A stretch of 64,000 nucleotides of DNA from Kitasatospora sp. MAP12-44 (GTDB lineage: Bacteria > Actinomycetota > Actinomycetes > Streptomycetales > Streptomycetaceae). The notes beneath the pieces are model-generated. The model had not been told where the DNA came from and did no database searches. It saw nothing but the letters and a program-made list of their open reading frames with translations. The stretch spans positions 3,844,001-3,908,000 of the forward strand of contig NZ_JARZAE010000004.1 in assembly GCF_029892095.1 (NCBI RefSeq). Direction: 5' to 3'. Below, piece after piece: positions 7,692 to 15,826 of the stretch (position 1 is its first letter; each line of letters opens with the position of its first letter). The translations under genes were made by a program, and so were the position numbers.

Positions 7692-9423
7692 AGCGGCGCG
7701 GGCGGCGAGCCGTCTCGGACACCGGCGCGGGCTGTCCGGACGGCGGCCGTACTGGGCCGACTGTGGGCCGCGTCGCGGCCGGAGCAGACGGCGCGGACGG
7801 CGCGGCCGACAGTTTCGCCAGCCGCCGCACCCGCCAGACCATGACTGCGGCCACCGAGTCCGCGCTGCCCAGCTCCCTTTGCTCCTTGGCCTGTTGGAGG
7901 AGGTCGGCTGGGTCGTAGCCTGCTGCTTCCGCTTCGGCGAGGGTCGCGGCGAGCGCGTCGAAGCCCTCGTCCGCGGGCAACTGGTCGCCCCGGTGGACGT
8001 GCTCGCGCACCAGGGCGGCGTGGCGCTCGCGCACCGCTGGGGGCAGGCTTCGTCCGCGGGTGGCCATCGCGGCCATCGGCCGGGCGGCCACGGTGGCATA
8101 CGCCTGGCGAAGGTGGGCTGCTGCGGCCTGGGCGGCTTCGGCCTGCTGAGCGTGTCCGCGGGCCGCGTTCCAGCGGCTGGCGGCGATGGCGAGCAGGACC
8201 AGGGTGGACAGCAGCATGGCGGTCACACCGCCGTCCTCGCCGCGGCTCTGCGCGTAGCCACTGTTCAGCAGTTGGCGCGCGGCCGAGCGGACCGCGGTGT
8301 TGTCGGCCCGCTCCGCACGTACGTGGGATCGCGCTGCGCGCTCGAAGGCCCGTGCGGCTGCTCGCAGTTGTGCCCGGGTGTCGGCCGGGGCCTTGAGCAC
8401 CAGGACGTCGAGGACCTCGCTCGCGCCGACCAGCTGGGCGGCGCTCTCCTCGTCGTTGTCGCCGTCCAGGACGCGGGTGGCCCGATCGACCACGGCTGCC
8501 GCGTCGCGGCGAGCCCGCGCGGCACGCGAGCCGGGTACCCGCCGGATGCCGTCGGCCGACCCGTCGGCCTCCTGGGCCGGCTGGTCGGCGGTCCCGCCGG
8601 CCATGCGCTTGCGGATCCTGGGCAGCGAGAGGTCCGGTGCGAGCTTGGAGCCCGGGTAGTAGACCGGATCGCCTGCGGCGTTGCGGTCCTCAGGGTCGGC
8701 GACCGAGTACCCGAGGAGGTCCCCGCTCGGGGCGAGGCGCTTGTTCACCAGCAGGCCGGCCGCCGCGAGGCGGTCGAAGAACTCCTGCTCGTCCTTGGCG
8801 CCGGCCACCGCCTGGCGGACCTTGTCGCGCAGCTCCAGGCGTACCGGCTCCGGCCGGCCGAGCCGTTCGGCCTTGTGCATCTCCGCGCTGGTCGGCCGCT
8901 TGGCCGCCGTCTTGTCGCCCTTCTTGACCCGGCGCAGACCCCATTGCCGCTCGATCTCGCGGCACTCGGCCTGGGCGCGGTCGGCGTCTTTGTACAGCCG
9001 CGGCTGCTTGAGATCACCGCGCACGACGGTCGCCATGATGTGGATGTGGTCATCCGCGTGGCGCACCGCGATCCAGCGGCAGCCGTCCGGGTCACCGGGC
9101 ACGGCGATACCGGCGGCTGCGACCACTCGGCGGGCGACCTCGGCCCACTCCTCGTCGCTCAGCATCCGGTCGTCTGCGTCGGCGCGGACGGGGCAGTGCC
9201 ACACGTGCTTCTTCGGCTTGCGGGAGCCGAGTTGGTTGACCCTCAGATCCAGTGCCGCTTCGAGCTGCTTGAGGTTCGCGTACGGGTCGCGGCCCGGATC
9301 GGGCGCGAAGCCGTCCCAGGACGCGACGATGTGCGGATCGGTGTGCTCGTCGTGCTTGCCCGGCCCATAGAGGTAGACGAGCAGCCCGTACGTGCGTGAG
9401 CCTCGGCGGACCTTGGGTATCAG
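7690..9423 (-). CDS. Relaxase/mobilization nuclease with non-standard start
   Basis: This 577-residue protein begins with the conserved relaxase opening IPKVRRGSRTYGLLVYLYG and carries the metal-binding histidine motif HADDHIHI (H122, H126, H128). These enzymes nick one strand at oriT and stay attached to the 5' end during transfer. The C-terminal half is Ala-rich and helical, with a hydrophobic segment near residue 400. The conserved N-terminus can start only at the CTG at 9423 (or ATA next to it); GAGGTGAA lies just upstream. The next ATG in frame (9204) would remove 73 conserved residues. MobC lies directly upstream in the same frame, separated by one TGA. Confidence 0.85.
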   Translation of the reverse strand: MIPKVRRGSRTYGLLVYLYGPGKHDEHTDPHIVASWDGFAPDPGRDPYANLKQLEAALDLRVNQLGSRKPKKHVWHCPVRADADDRMLSDEEWAEVARRVVAAAGIAVPGDPDGCRWIAVRHADDHIHIMATVVRGDLKQPRLYKDADRAQAECREIERQWGLRRVKKGDKTAAKRPTSAEMHKAERLGRPEPVRLELRDKVRQAVAGAKDEQEFFDRLAAAGLLVNKRLAPSGDLLGYSVADPEDRNAAGDPVYYPGSKLAPDLSLPRIRKRMAGGTADQPAQEADGSADGIRRVPGSRAARARRDAAAVVDRATRVLDGDNDEESAAQLVGASEVLDVLVLKAPADTRAQLRAAARAFERAARSHVRAERADNTAVRSAARQLLNSGYAQSRGEDGGVTAMLLSTLVLLAIAASRWNAARGHAQQAEAAQAAAAHLRQAYATVAARPMAAMATRGRSLPPAVRERHAALVREHVHRGDQLPADEGFDALAATLAEAEAAGYDPADLLQQAKEQRELGSADSVAAVMVWRVRRLAKLSAAPSAPSAPAATRPTVGPVRPPSGQPAPVSETARRPRR

Positions 9424-9429
9424 TTCACC

Positions 9430-9885
9430 TCACCTGCCGACCAGTTGGGCACCGGCAGCGTCCACGCCGACCACCGCCTTGCGGATCGCGGCCAGGACGG
9501 TGTCCAACTCGCCGTATCGCGGGTATCCGCCGGCGTTCAGCTGGAAGGCAACCTGGTTGAGATTGTTGCCGACCCGGGCAAGGTGGGCACGGGCTGCGGC
9601 GAGCTCGTCGACCGCACGGTCGAGGCGGTCTTGCGGGTCGGCGTCGGCACTCAGGCCGCGGGCGGCATTCAAGGTGCTGGTCGCGACGAATCGCGACACA
9701 GTCTGCACGCGGGCACTCGCGGCGACAACGATCTCGGCATGCTCAATGGCGTTGAAGCGCACAGTCAGTCGGTGCGCGCGCTGCGTCTGCTCGCGGCTGC
9801 GGCGGCGGGGTTGGCGCGCAGGCGGCGCGGCGGGGTCGGGAGCGGTCTGCTCAGTGGTCGTCGTCTTCTCCTCCCTCCAGTCCAC
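9430..9885 (-). CDS. mobC: MobC-type plasmid mobilization relaxosome protein
   Basis: This 151-residue basic protein contains the MobC family signature LARVGNNLNQVAFQLNAGG near its C-terminus, after a helical segment (LDRAVDELAAARAHLARV). The N-terminus is rich in Arg and Pro, and RLTVRFNAIEHAEI resembles a ribbon-helix-helix start. MobC proteins open oriT for the relaxase. A GTG at 9885 with a GGGGG stretch upstream is the best start, but GGAGGGAGGAG within the N-terminal coding region could serve a shorter form. Its TGA is followed 6 nt later by the relaxase start. Confidence 0.8.
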   Translation of the reverse strand: MDWREEKTTTTEQTAPDPAAPPARQPRRRSREQTQRAHRLTVRFNAIEHAEIVVAASARVQTVSRFVATSTLNAARGLSADADPQDRLDRAVDELAAARAHLARVGNNLNQVAFQLNAGGYPRYGELDTVLAAIRKAVVGVDAAGAQLVGR

Positions 9886-9907
9886 CCGGAGCCCCCTGGC
9901 TCCGGGT

Positions 9908-10011
9908 GGCCGTTGTCGGATCGAGCGCCCCCGCTCGATCCGACAACGGCCTGCCCTCGCCCCTCTGGGCGAGGGCCAAACGCCTGGGACTGCCCGTAGG
10001 GCAGCCCCAGG
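9908..10011. other. Candidate oriT: three tandem hairpins
   Basis: Three inverted repeats follow one another upstream of mobC: a perfect 20-bp repeat (arms 9908-9927 and 9932-9951, 4-nt loop), a 10-bp repeat (9953-9962 and 9967-9976) and a 13-bp repeat with one mismatch (9983-9995 and 9999-10011). Their position before mobC and the relaxase, as in mobilizable plasmids, suggests the transfer origin. The nick site is not identified. Confidence 0.6.
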
Positions 10012-10087
10012 CAATAACTTGCTCCGCCGAAGGTGGCAAGCGGTCAGGCCCCCAACCGCCGGTCAGGGGCCTGACGAAGGGCAGCGA

Positions 10088-10309
10088 TCAGGCCGCGGTC
10101 TCCAGCTCGAGCCGCACGTCGAGCAGCACGTCCATCGCGTACTCCACCGCCTCAAGTGGCGTCTCCAGCACGAACTTCGGTCCGCGGGCGGCTCGGCGCA
10201 CCAGCCAGCTGCCGTCGCTCGCACCCTCGGCGCTGTGGAGCAGGCCCTGGGCGAGCAAGAGGCCCATCAGCGCGTCGGAGTGCGGGATTTCGGGCTTGTT
10301 GCGGGTCAT
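10088..10309 (-). CDS. Small hypothetical protein
   Basis: This is a 73-residue, mostly helical protein with an acidic C-terminal half (LEAVEYAMDVLLDVRLELE). The ATG at 10309 has AAGGAA 6 nt upstream. It lies between the DUF2637 gene and the candidate oriT on the same strand, so it may belong to the mobilization or replication operon. No family recognised. Confidence 0.6.
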   Translation of the reverse strand: MTRNKPEIPHSDALMGLLLAQGLLHSAEGASDGSWLVRRAARGPKFVLETPLEAVEYAMDVLLDVRLELETAA

Positions 10310-10382
10310 TTCGGTTCCTTCAGGGCGGAGTTCAGTGAGGATCTGGGCGAGAGTTCAGGCCCGTTTGTCGGTTGTCGACGTT

Positions 10383-12170
10383 TCAGCGACGGGCAGGTGG
10401 AGGTTTGGACTCGGCGTCCTTCAGCGCGGCCAGGACCTGTCCCAGCGCCTTGTTGTTGATGCCGACGCCCTCGTCCTTGAAGCCGGCGCGGAGCACATCG
10501 CGCGTGACCCGCCCCTCCGCCTCGGCAGCGGCCTTGCGGGCGATCGGCAGAAGCGCCTTGAGGTCCTTGTCGGACAGTGAGCGCTTCGGGACGGGTTCGG
10601 GACGGTCCCCGGTCCCGGTCCCCACCCCCGCGGCGGTCCCTATCGGCGGGACGGTCCCCGTCCGTACCGGCGGGACGGTCCCCGGACTCGGTCCAGTCCC
10701 GGTCCCCGACGGCGGAACGGTCCCCGCCCCCGGAGGCAGAACGGTCCCCACGCCTGTGCCCACCACGGTCCCCGTCGGCGGGACGGTCCCCGTCCGTACC
10801 GGCGGGACGGTCCCCGGACTCGGTCCAGTCCCGGTCCCCGACGGCGGAACGGTCCCCGTCCCCACCCCTGCAGCGGTCCCCGTCGGCGGCGCAGTCCCCG
10901 TCCGTACCGGCGGGACGGTCCCCGGACTCGGTCCAGTCCCGGTCCCCGACGGCGGAACGGTCCCCGCCCCCACCCCTGCAGCGGTCCCCGTCGGCGGCGC
11001 AGTCCCCGTCCGTACCGGCGGGACGGTCCCCGGACTCGGTCCAGTCCCGGTCCCCGACGGCGGAACGGTCCCCGCCCCCACCCCTGCAGCGGTCCCCGTC
11101 GGCGGCGCAGTCCCCGTCCGTACCGGCGGGACGGTCCCCGGACTCGGTCCAGTCCCGGTCCCCGACGGCGGAACGGTCCCCGCCCCCGGAGGCAGAACGG
11201 TCCCCACGCCTGTGCCCACCACGGTCCCGCCCAGAATCCCGGCTCCGGACCGAACGGTCCCTTGGCCCGGCGGAATCGCCGTCCCCGACGGCGGCACGGT
11301 CCCCGTCCCCGTTGTGCTGCTCAGTCCAGTCCCCGCCAGCCCGACGCCACCTGGCCCGCTGCCGGGAACGGTCCCCAGCCCGGTCCCCAACGGCGGCACG
11401 CTCCCGAGAACGGTCCCGGTCCCCGATAGCCCTGTGATGCCCGGTGCGGTCCCCGTCCCCGTCCCAGGCAGCAGCGGCGCGATCGAGGTCCCTCCTCCGG
11501 TTTGCAGCGCCGGAGGCGTTGGCGGGGTAGGCGTACCGAACGGACCTTGCAGTTCGGGCGCTGCCCGGTCCGCTGCCTTCAAGTGGTCGCGGCCGACCGT
11601 GTGGTCCCGACCAGCTTCGAGCGCCATCGTGCGGCGCGTTCGGAACAGCCAAGCGCGGACCGTCCCCGAACGGTGCTGAACGTCGGGCTCGCCTGTGGTC
11701 TCCGCTGCTACCTCCTGTTCCGGCCGGCTCCCACGCTTGGGGGCGTGGCGGGCCATGACGATGTAGAGGTGTACCGCGCCGCCGAGGGCGAGTGGTGCCA
11801 GGGTGCTCAGGAACCCGACGGCCGTGTTCGGCAACCGCAGCCCCTGATTGAGGCTGGTTTGTTCGTTGAGACGGACGGCGTGCAGGGCGTTGGCCCAGAT
11901 GCTGGTGGAGGTGGCCCCCGTGAAGAGGGACCAGGCGTAGGCGCGGGCCTGCCAGGGAGCCTCACGCAGGACGAGGAGGGCGCGGACACCGTAGGCGATG
12001 AATCCGTCGATGACCGCCGGGAAGAGGTAGGTGAGGGGTCCTCGGACGTGCATGGCTACGGCCATCTGCTGCAGCGCGTCGTAGGACAGGACTGCTCCGA
12101 CCGTGCCGAGTATGCCGATGGCTGCGGCGTCCCAGCCGGAGATCTGGCGTGTGGTGTCGTCCTGGCTCAC
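10383..12170 (-). CDS. DUF2637 membrane protein with long Gly-Thr-Pro repeat tail
   Basis: This 595-residue protein has three parts. Residues 1-130 are a DUF2637 membrane domain with about four helices and the family's hallmark segments SYDALQQMAVAMHVRGPLTY and ANALHAVRLNEQT. Residues about 210-515 are a low-complexity Gly/Thr/Pro/Val tail with five imperfect copies of a 36-40 residue unit. The last 65 residues (LSDKDLKALLPIARKAA, ITRD-like VTRDVLRAGF, NNKALGQVLAALK) look like a DNA-binding helical domain. DUF2637 proteins occur on actinobacterial plasmids and are thought to act in spreading. The GTG at 12170 overlaps the WhiB stop (GTGA), so expression is coupled. Confidence 0.85.
   Translation of the reverse strand: MSQDDTTRQISGWDAAAIGILGTVGAVLSYDALQQMAVAMHVRGPLTYLFPAVIDGFIAYGVRALLVLREAPWQARAYAWSLFTGATSTSIWANALHAVRLNEQTSLNQGLRLPNTAVGFLSTLAPLALGGAVHLYIVMARHAPKRGSRPEQEVAAETTGEPDVQHRSGTVRAWLFRTRRTMALEAGRDHTVGRDHLKAADRAAPELQGPFGTPTPPTPPALQTGGGTSIAPLLPGTGTGTAPGITGLSGTGTVLGSVPPLGTGLGTVPGSGPGGVGLAGTGLSSTTGTGTVPPSGTAIPPGQGTVRSGAGILGGTVVGTGVGTVLPPGAGTVPPSGTGTGPSPGTVPPVRTGTAPPTGTAAGVGAGTVPPSGTGTGPSPGTVPPVRTGTAPPTGTAAGVGAGTVPPSGTGTGPSPGTVPPVRTGTAPPTGTAAGVGTGTVPPSGTGTGPSPGTVPPVRTGTVPPTGTVVGTGVGTVLPPGAGTVPPSGTGTGPSPGTVPPVRTGTVPPIGTAAGVGTGTGDRPEPVPKRSLSDKDLKALLPIARKAAAEAEGRVTRDVLRAGFKDEGVGINNKALGQVLAALKDAESKPPPARR
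10645..11245. repeat. Five tandem 108-120 bp repeats inside the DUF2637 gene
   Basis: A unit of about 108-120 bp recurs five times, each copy containing the block GTCCGTACCGGCGGGACGG followed by a second conserved block. Within it the heptamer GGTCCCC recurs dozens of times, continuing at lower regularity to about 11470. The repeats keep the reading frame and encode GTVPP/GTGTGP-type sequence. Confidence 0.8.
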
Positions 12171-12703
12171 GCGGCCACCGCCGTCAGCGCGGTGAGCTGC
12201 TCGGCCATCCGCCGTTCGTCGGGGTACGCCGTCGGATTGGCCGCCAGCCTGGGCCGGACGTCGCGCATCCGCTCGAGGGCGTACTTGCGCGAGATCCCGA
12301 GTGTGGGGGCCCAGAGCTGGGCTGGGGTGCCGGTCAGCGCTGCGACGATGACGACCGACTCGCGTTCCTTGGTGGACAGGTGTACGTATTCGCCGTCGAG
12401 GGCGGCGAGTACGCGCTGTTCCTCGGTGCGGTCGTTGTCGCCCTCTTCGTGCTGGAGGTGGCGCTCGGCCTCGGTGAGGCCACCGCGGATGCCGTGTCGG
12501 TCGCCCCGTTCCAGCGCGTCCGTGAGGCATTCACTCGCCACGGGGCAGCCGGCGCACACGCGCTTGGCTTCGGCGATGTGTCGCAGGCCGCGTGGCAACG
12601 GGTAGAAGGTGTCGGGCTCGGGGTGGCCGGCGCAGGCCGCGCGGGTCATCCAGACCGGGTCCGGCATCCGGTTGTGGGCAGGGGTCAGCTCGGTGACGGT
12701 CAA
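12167..12703 (-). CDS. WhiB-family iron-sulfur regulator with C-terminal HTH-like extension
   Basis: Four Cys in WhiB spacing (C24, C50, C53, C59) and a GIRGG turn at about 70 identify a WhiB-like protein, which binds a 4Fe-4S cluster and works with sigma factors or DNA. Classical Wbl proteins are 80-130 residues; this one is 178, with an extra C-terminal region (TKERESVVIVAALTG, LGISRKYALERMRDV) that looks like a sigma-region-4-type HTH. A TTG at 12703 gives a natural N-terminus but has only a weak binding site; ATG 12667 is possible. It lies between the ATPase and DUF2637 genes. Confidence 0.8.
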   Translation of the reverse strand: MTVTELTPAHNRMPDPVWMTRAACAGHPEPDTFYPLPRGLRHIAEAKRVCAGCPVASECLTDALERGDRHGIRGGLTEAERHLQHEEGDNDRTEEQRVLAALDGEYVHLSTKERESVVIVAALTGTPAQLWAPTLGISRKYALERMRDVRPRLAANPTAYPDERRMAEQLTALTAVAA

Positions 12704-12825
12704 GGTGGTGCTTTCGTGTCGTCCTGCGGGCACGGCGACGGGGCGGCTCGCGCAGGGCTGGGAGAGGAGCGTTCGGTGGTGTGGCCGCAGGCGGCGGCGA
12801 GGCCGGGTGCGGCGCCGGGGGTGGT

Positions 12826-13506
12826 TCAGGCGGCCGTGGGCGGGCGGCGGCGGTCTTCGCCGGCCAGCAGGACCCGGCGGCTCATCTCGCGCAGGCGTGA
12901 GGCGACCCGGTCGCCGACGGCACCTCGGAGGTCCGAGGTGGCCAGGTTGCTCGTCACCAGGGTCGGCAGGCGGTGCACGTAGCGGTGGTTGATCAGCCGC
13001 CAGGTCAGGTCCTCGGTGAACTCCGAGGACTTGCCGGCGCCCAGTTCGTCCAGCAGCAGCAGCGGGGTGTCCGCCAGTTCCCTGAATTCCTTCTCGGCGT
13101 CGAAGTTGGGGCGCGGGCGCATGAGGGCGTGCAGGTCGGGGCTGGTGATGGCCCGCCAGCGCAGGCGCACGCCCTCGGCGAGCAGGAGTCGGATCGCGCC
13201 GTACGCCTGGTACGTCTTGCCGGTGCCGGTCGGGCCGACCAGCATCAGCGAGGTCGCCTGGGCGATGCCCGGCTGGCCGGCCGGGCCGCGGCGGGCGGCC
13301 CGCTTGACCTCGTCCACCCAGGCGACGACCTGGGGGTGGTCGGCGAGGGCGTCCTGGTAGAGGGCCGGGATGCGGGCGGCGGCCAACTCCAGGGCCAGCA
13401 GACGGTCCTGCGGCTCGGGGTGCATCTCGGCCAGCCGGTCGGGGTCGAGGTTGCGGCGCAGGAGGATGCGGCGCAGGACGCCGTCGACGCGCTTGGGGTC
13501 TGCCAT
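12826..13506 (-). CDS. DnaC/IstB-like AAA ATPase
   Basis: This 226-residue ATPase has Walker A GPTGTGKT at 91-98 and Walker B LLLLDELG at about 145, followed by a sensor region (TLVTSNLATSDLRGAVGDRVASRL) typical of DnaC/IstB helicase loaders. The family loads replicative helicase at an origin. The ATG at 13506 has GAGGAG 8 nt upstream and starts 3 nt after the stop of the initiator gene; a GTG overlapping that stop is the alternative. Its place after the initiator supports a role in element replication. Confidence 0.85.
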   Translation of the reverse strand: MADPKRVDGVLRRILLRRNLDPDRLAEMHPEPQDRLLALELAAARIPALYQDALADHPQVVAWVDEVKRAARRGPAGQPGIAQATSLMLVGPTGTGKTYQAYGAIRLLLAEGVRLRWRAITSPDLHALMRPRPNFDAEKEFRELADTPLLLLDELGAGKSSEFTEDLTWRLINHRYVHRLPTLVTSNLATSDLRGAVGDRVASRLREMSRRVLLAGEDRRRPPTAA

Positions 13507-13508
13507 GG

Positions 13509-14465
13509 TCACAGCTCCTCGGCGTAGGCGTCGGCGGTCGGGTTGGTCCACGCCTGGTGGCGTGGCGCACCGCGGGTCGTCCCCTGGGCGCCGGCGGTGC
13601 CGTTGAGGGCCTCGTTGACCATGTCAGGCAGGAGAGCGGGGCTCTTCGGGTTGGCGTGGTAGCGCAGCAGGCCGGCCCAGATCTCGTCCGGGGTGAAGCC
13701 GTCGGCCAGGAGGTCCTTGGTTTCCTTGCCGAGGCGGGCGAGGGTCTTGCTCGCCGGGCGCCTCGCGCAGAGCTTCACGTACTGGGCCACGAGACGATCA
13801 GCAGAGGGAGCCGGGGGCGCGGCGAAGCCGTCCCCGTTAGGGGTAGATCCAGGATCCTTGATCCTGGATCCAGGCACGAGCTTCTCCCGAGGACTCCGGA
13901 GAGGTTCCAGAGACAGGCTCTGACCTGTGGTTTTATCCGTTTCAGGTGCTGCGGGTCGCTCCTCGACGCTTCGGTGCTCCTCCGCGCGGATCGGGACCTG
14001 GGGCGTCGCACCGGTGGGGGTGTCCGCGGACAGCGGGCGGTTTTCCGTCGGCCTCCGGAAGTTCTCCGGAGCCGGGCCAGTGCAGTGCTTCTGCTTGCAG
14101 CCGCCGCACTCCTGGGCGACCTGGTGCTCGGGGCAGGCCGGGAGTCTGGACGCGGCGGGGTGGGAGATCTTCTGGTGCTTGTCCCAGGTGACGATGTGCA
14201 GGTAGCGCTTGCCGTCGCAGCCGGTGTACCGGCAGACCAGGTTCCGCTCGGCGAGATGACGGAGGTCGTCCTCGACCCCTTCCGGGGTCTGCTCGGTCCG
14301 GGTGATCCACAGAGTGCCGTAGATGATGCGGGCGTTGTCTCGGTGGCGGCCCCGGTCGTCGGCCTGGGTGAACAGGCCGATGAAGGTACGTTCGGCGGTC
14401 AGAGACACGGAAGCCACGTCGTCGGAGTTGAAGAACTCCGGCTTGACAGTACGGATGCGGGACAC
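13509..14465 (-). CDS. Phage/plasmid-type replication initiator-like protein
   Basis: This 318-residue protein opens with VSRIRTVKPEFFNSDDVASV and continues with TFIGLFTQADDRGR, RHLAERNLVCRY and YLHIVTWDKHQKI. This is the winged-helix N-terminal domain of the phage replication/DnaD-like proteins common in streptomycete prophages and integrated elements. A Cys cluster (CPEHQ...CGGCKQKHC) lies in the middle, and a DnaD-like helical end (TLARLGKETKDLLADGFTP) near the C-terminus. The GTG at 14465 follows the previous stop by 2 nt; the ribosome site is weak, so coupling is likely. Helicase loader follows directly. Confidence 0.8.
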   Translation of the reverse strand: MSRIRTVKPEFFNSDDVASVSLTAERTFIGLFTQADDRGRHRDNARIIYGTLWITRTEQTPEGVEDDLRHLAERNLVCRYTGCDGKRYLHIVTWDKHQKISHPAASRLPACPEHQVAQECGGCKQKHCTGPAPENFRRPTENRPLSADTPTGATPQVPIRAEEHRSVEERPAAPETDKTTGQSLSLEPLRSPREKLVPGSRIKDPGSTPNGDGFAAPPAPSADRLVAQYVKLCARRPASKTLARLGKETKDLLADGFTPDEIWAGLLRYHANPKSPALLPDMVNEALNGTAGAQGTTRGAPRHQAWTNPTADAYAEEL

Positions 14466-14467
14466 GG

Positions 14468-14830
14468 TCAGCACCCCACCGCGTCCGCGAGGGGCACGGC
14501 AGCGAGCATGCCGGTGGCCAGGTCGAGTTCGTGGGCGTGCCGCCAGTCCACGCGGGGGAACTCCGCCGCGATCCAGCGGGCGAAGGCCCTTCTTGTTCGC
14601 AGCTTGAGCGGGACGTAGGTATCGGTACTGTCGAAGGCTTGCGCTGTGAACGGGCTTCCGGGGCCGGATATCGTGATGCGCATCACGTGAGCGCCCGGTG
14701 CCATCGCCCGCAGGCATTCGGCCAGCGACGTTGCAGTATGTGCGTCGAGAACGGCTTCGTTTCGGGGCAGCACGGCGGATTCGCCGACCACCTCAGCCCC
14801 GTCTCTGACTGTACGCAGAGGCGTAGACAT
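14468..14830 (-). CDS. Hypothetical protein, first gene of the replication operon
   Basis: This is a 120-residue protein without a recognised domain. It has a C-terminal charged segment (LKLRTRRAFARWIAAEFPRV) and an acidic, hydrophobic end. The ATG at 14830 has GAGGAG 7 nt upstream, the best ribosome site of the operon, so it is probably the first cistron of the five-gene leftward operon ending at 10383. It could be a regulator or an auxiliary replication factor. Confidence 0.65.
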   Translation of the reverse strand: MSTPLRTVRDGAEVVGESAVLPRNEAVLDAHTATSLAECLRAMAPGAHVMRITISGPGSPFTAQAFDSTDTYVPLKLRTRRAFARWIAAEFPRVDWRHAHELDLATGMLAAVPLADAVGC

Positions 14831-14899
14831 GTAACACTCCTCATAGCTAGGAGCAGGTCGGCGTCGCTCGTCCAAAAGTTCAGCCGGTCTGCTTCAGGT

Positions 14900-15319
14900 G
14901 TGATTCCGTGCCTTTCAGGGCGCGCGCGACGTGGCGTCTGGGAGTTCCAGCTCCCAGGCGCCGTTGTCGTGTTCGGCACTGACGACGACGGGTACGACGT
15001 ACGCTGTCTGTTCTTCTCTCCTGCCGTGGGGCCCGTTCTTCTGGCAACCGGGCGCACGAGCCATCCGATCACCCGGTCGGCCGTTCACCAAAAAATCAAC
15101 CGACTCGCAGAGTCACGGTTTGATCACGCCGATTCCTGGGCGGTAGGCGGCGCCTGGGTCGTCCAGCCGCAGGCGGACGTGACGCCCTGCAGTCGCGCCG
15201 GCTTCGTGCGCCGCCCGGCGCGCAGGTCCGTGTATCGACCAGCGGCCCCCTGGCGGAACTGCCGCCGAGATGCGCTCAGCAGCCAGTGCGGTGCCCACCA
15301 CTTCCCCCTCCTCGTGTAG
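14900..15319 (+). CDS. Doubtful small gene in the origin/regulatory region
   Basis: A 139-codon frame starting with GTG at 14900 reads plausibly as protein at first (WEFQLPGAVVVFGTDDDGYD, VGPVLLATGRTSHPITRSAV) but becomes Arg/Cys-rich toward the end. Third-position GC is moderate, and no good ribosome binding site is seen. It may be a decayed gene or chance. It lies opposite the replication operon, in a stretch otherwise without genes. Confidence 0.25.
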   Translation: MIPCLSGRARRGVWEFQLPGAVVVFGTDDDGYDVRCLFFSPAVGPVLLATGRTSHPITRSAVHQKINRLAESRFDHADSWAVGGAWVVQPQADVTPCSRAGFVRRPARRSVYRPAAPWRNCRRDALSSQCGAHHFPLLV

Positions 15320-15826
15320 CCAACTGCCCTGTCGCATATCCGACCTGATGGGGCGCCCGACAGGCGGCACCGCCCAGGATGAGGCACCCAGGGACGGCAG
15401 CGGATATGCACCCGCTCACCCAGGACGCCTTCAATGCTGTGGAATCCGTCACCCTGGAAATCCCCAGAGAGTTGATTCGCCGTGACTCTAAGCACCCGCC
15501 ACCTAAACCGTCAAGAAATCTTGAAAGTGGCATAGACCTCTTGGGGAAATCATCAACAGCACATTTTCCAGACGGCTCGTCAGATATCTTCAAGTCGCCA
15601 CATCTGCAAGCATTCCGACGCGACGTCAGGGACTCGAATAGGGCCACCCACAACGGGTGCAATGGATGCAGGCTCGGCAATGTCTCAATTCGGGTCGATT
15701 GTCTACGCGCGTCACCCGGCAAACGAGTTCCGGCACATTACTTCCGGCAAACGCTTGCCGGTCGAACTAATCCGACAGCAGTTAGGCTGGTTCCGAAATT
15801 GCAAGGCCGCTCAAAGGTGACTTCCC
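15320..15826. promoter_or_regulatory. Low-GC intergenic region, candidate origin or control region
   Basis: No gene is supported here. From about 15420 to 15800 the GC content falls clearly below its surroundings, third-position bias disappears in all frames, and the stretch lies between the leftward replication operon and a rightward regulator. A 9-bp inverted repeat (GCATATCCG at 15334 and CGGATATGC at 15401) flanks its left part. An origin of replication or a divergent control region is likely, but no iteron series was found by eye. Confidence 0.4.

Noticed and set aside
10645..11245. Possible CRISPR array
   Set aside because: Units are directly adjacent, of 108-120 bp, in frame with a gene and without unique spacers. 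The same holds for the 27-bp repeats at 55.4 kb.
10372..11679. Long rightward open frame of 435 codons over the repeat region
   Set aside because: It is a mirror of the DUF2637 gene's repeats; it lacks a ribosome site and domain similarity, while the leftward frame has a DUF2637 domain.
15379..15826. N-terminal extension of the MmyB-like regulator in an overlapping frame upstream
   Set aside because: This stretch has lower GC with no third-position bias, is in a different frame from the regulator, and the GTG at 15827 has a good ribosome site.
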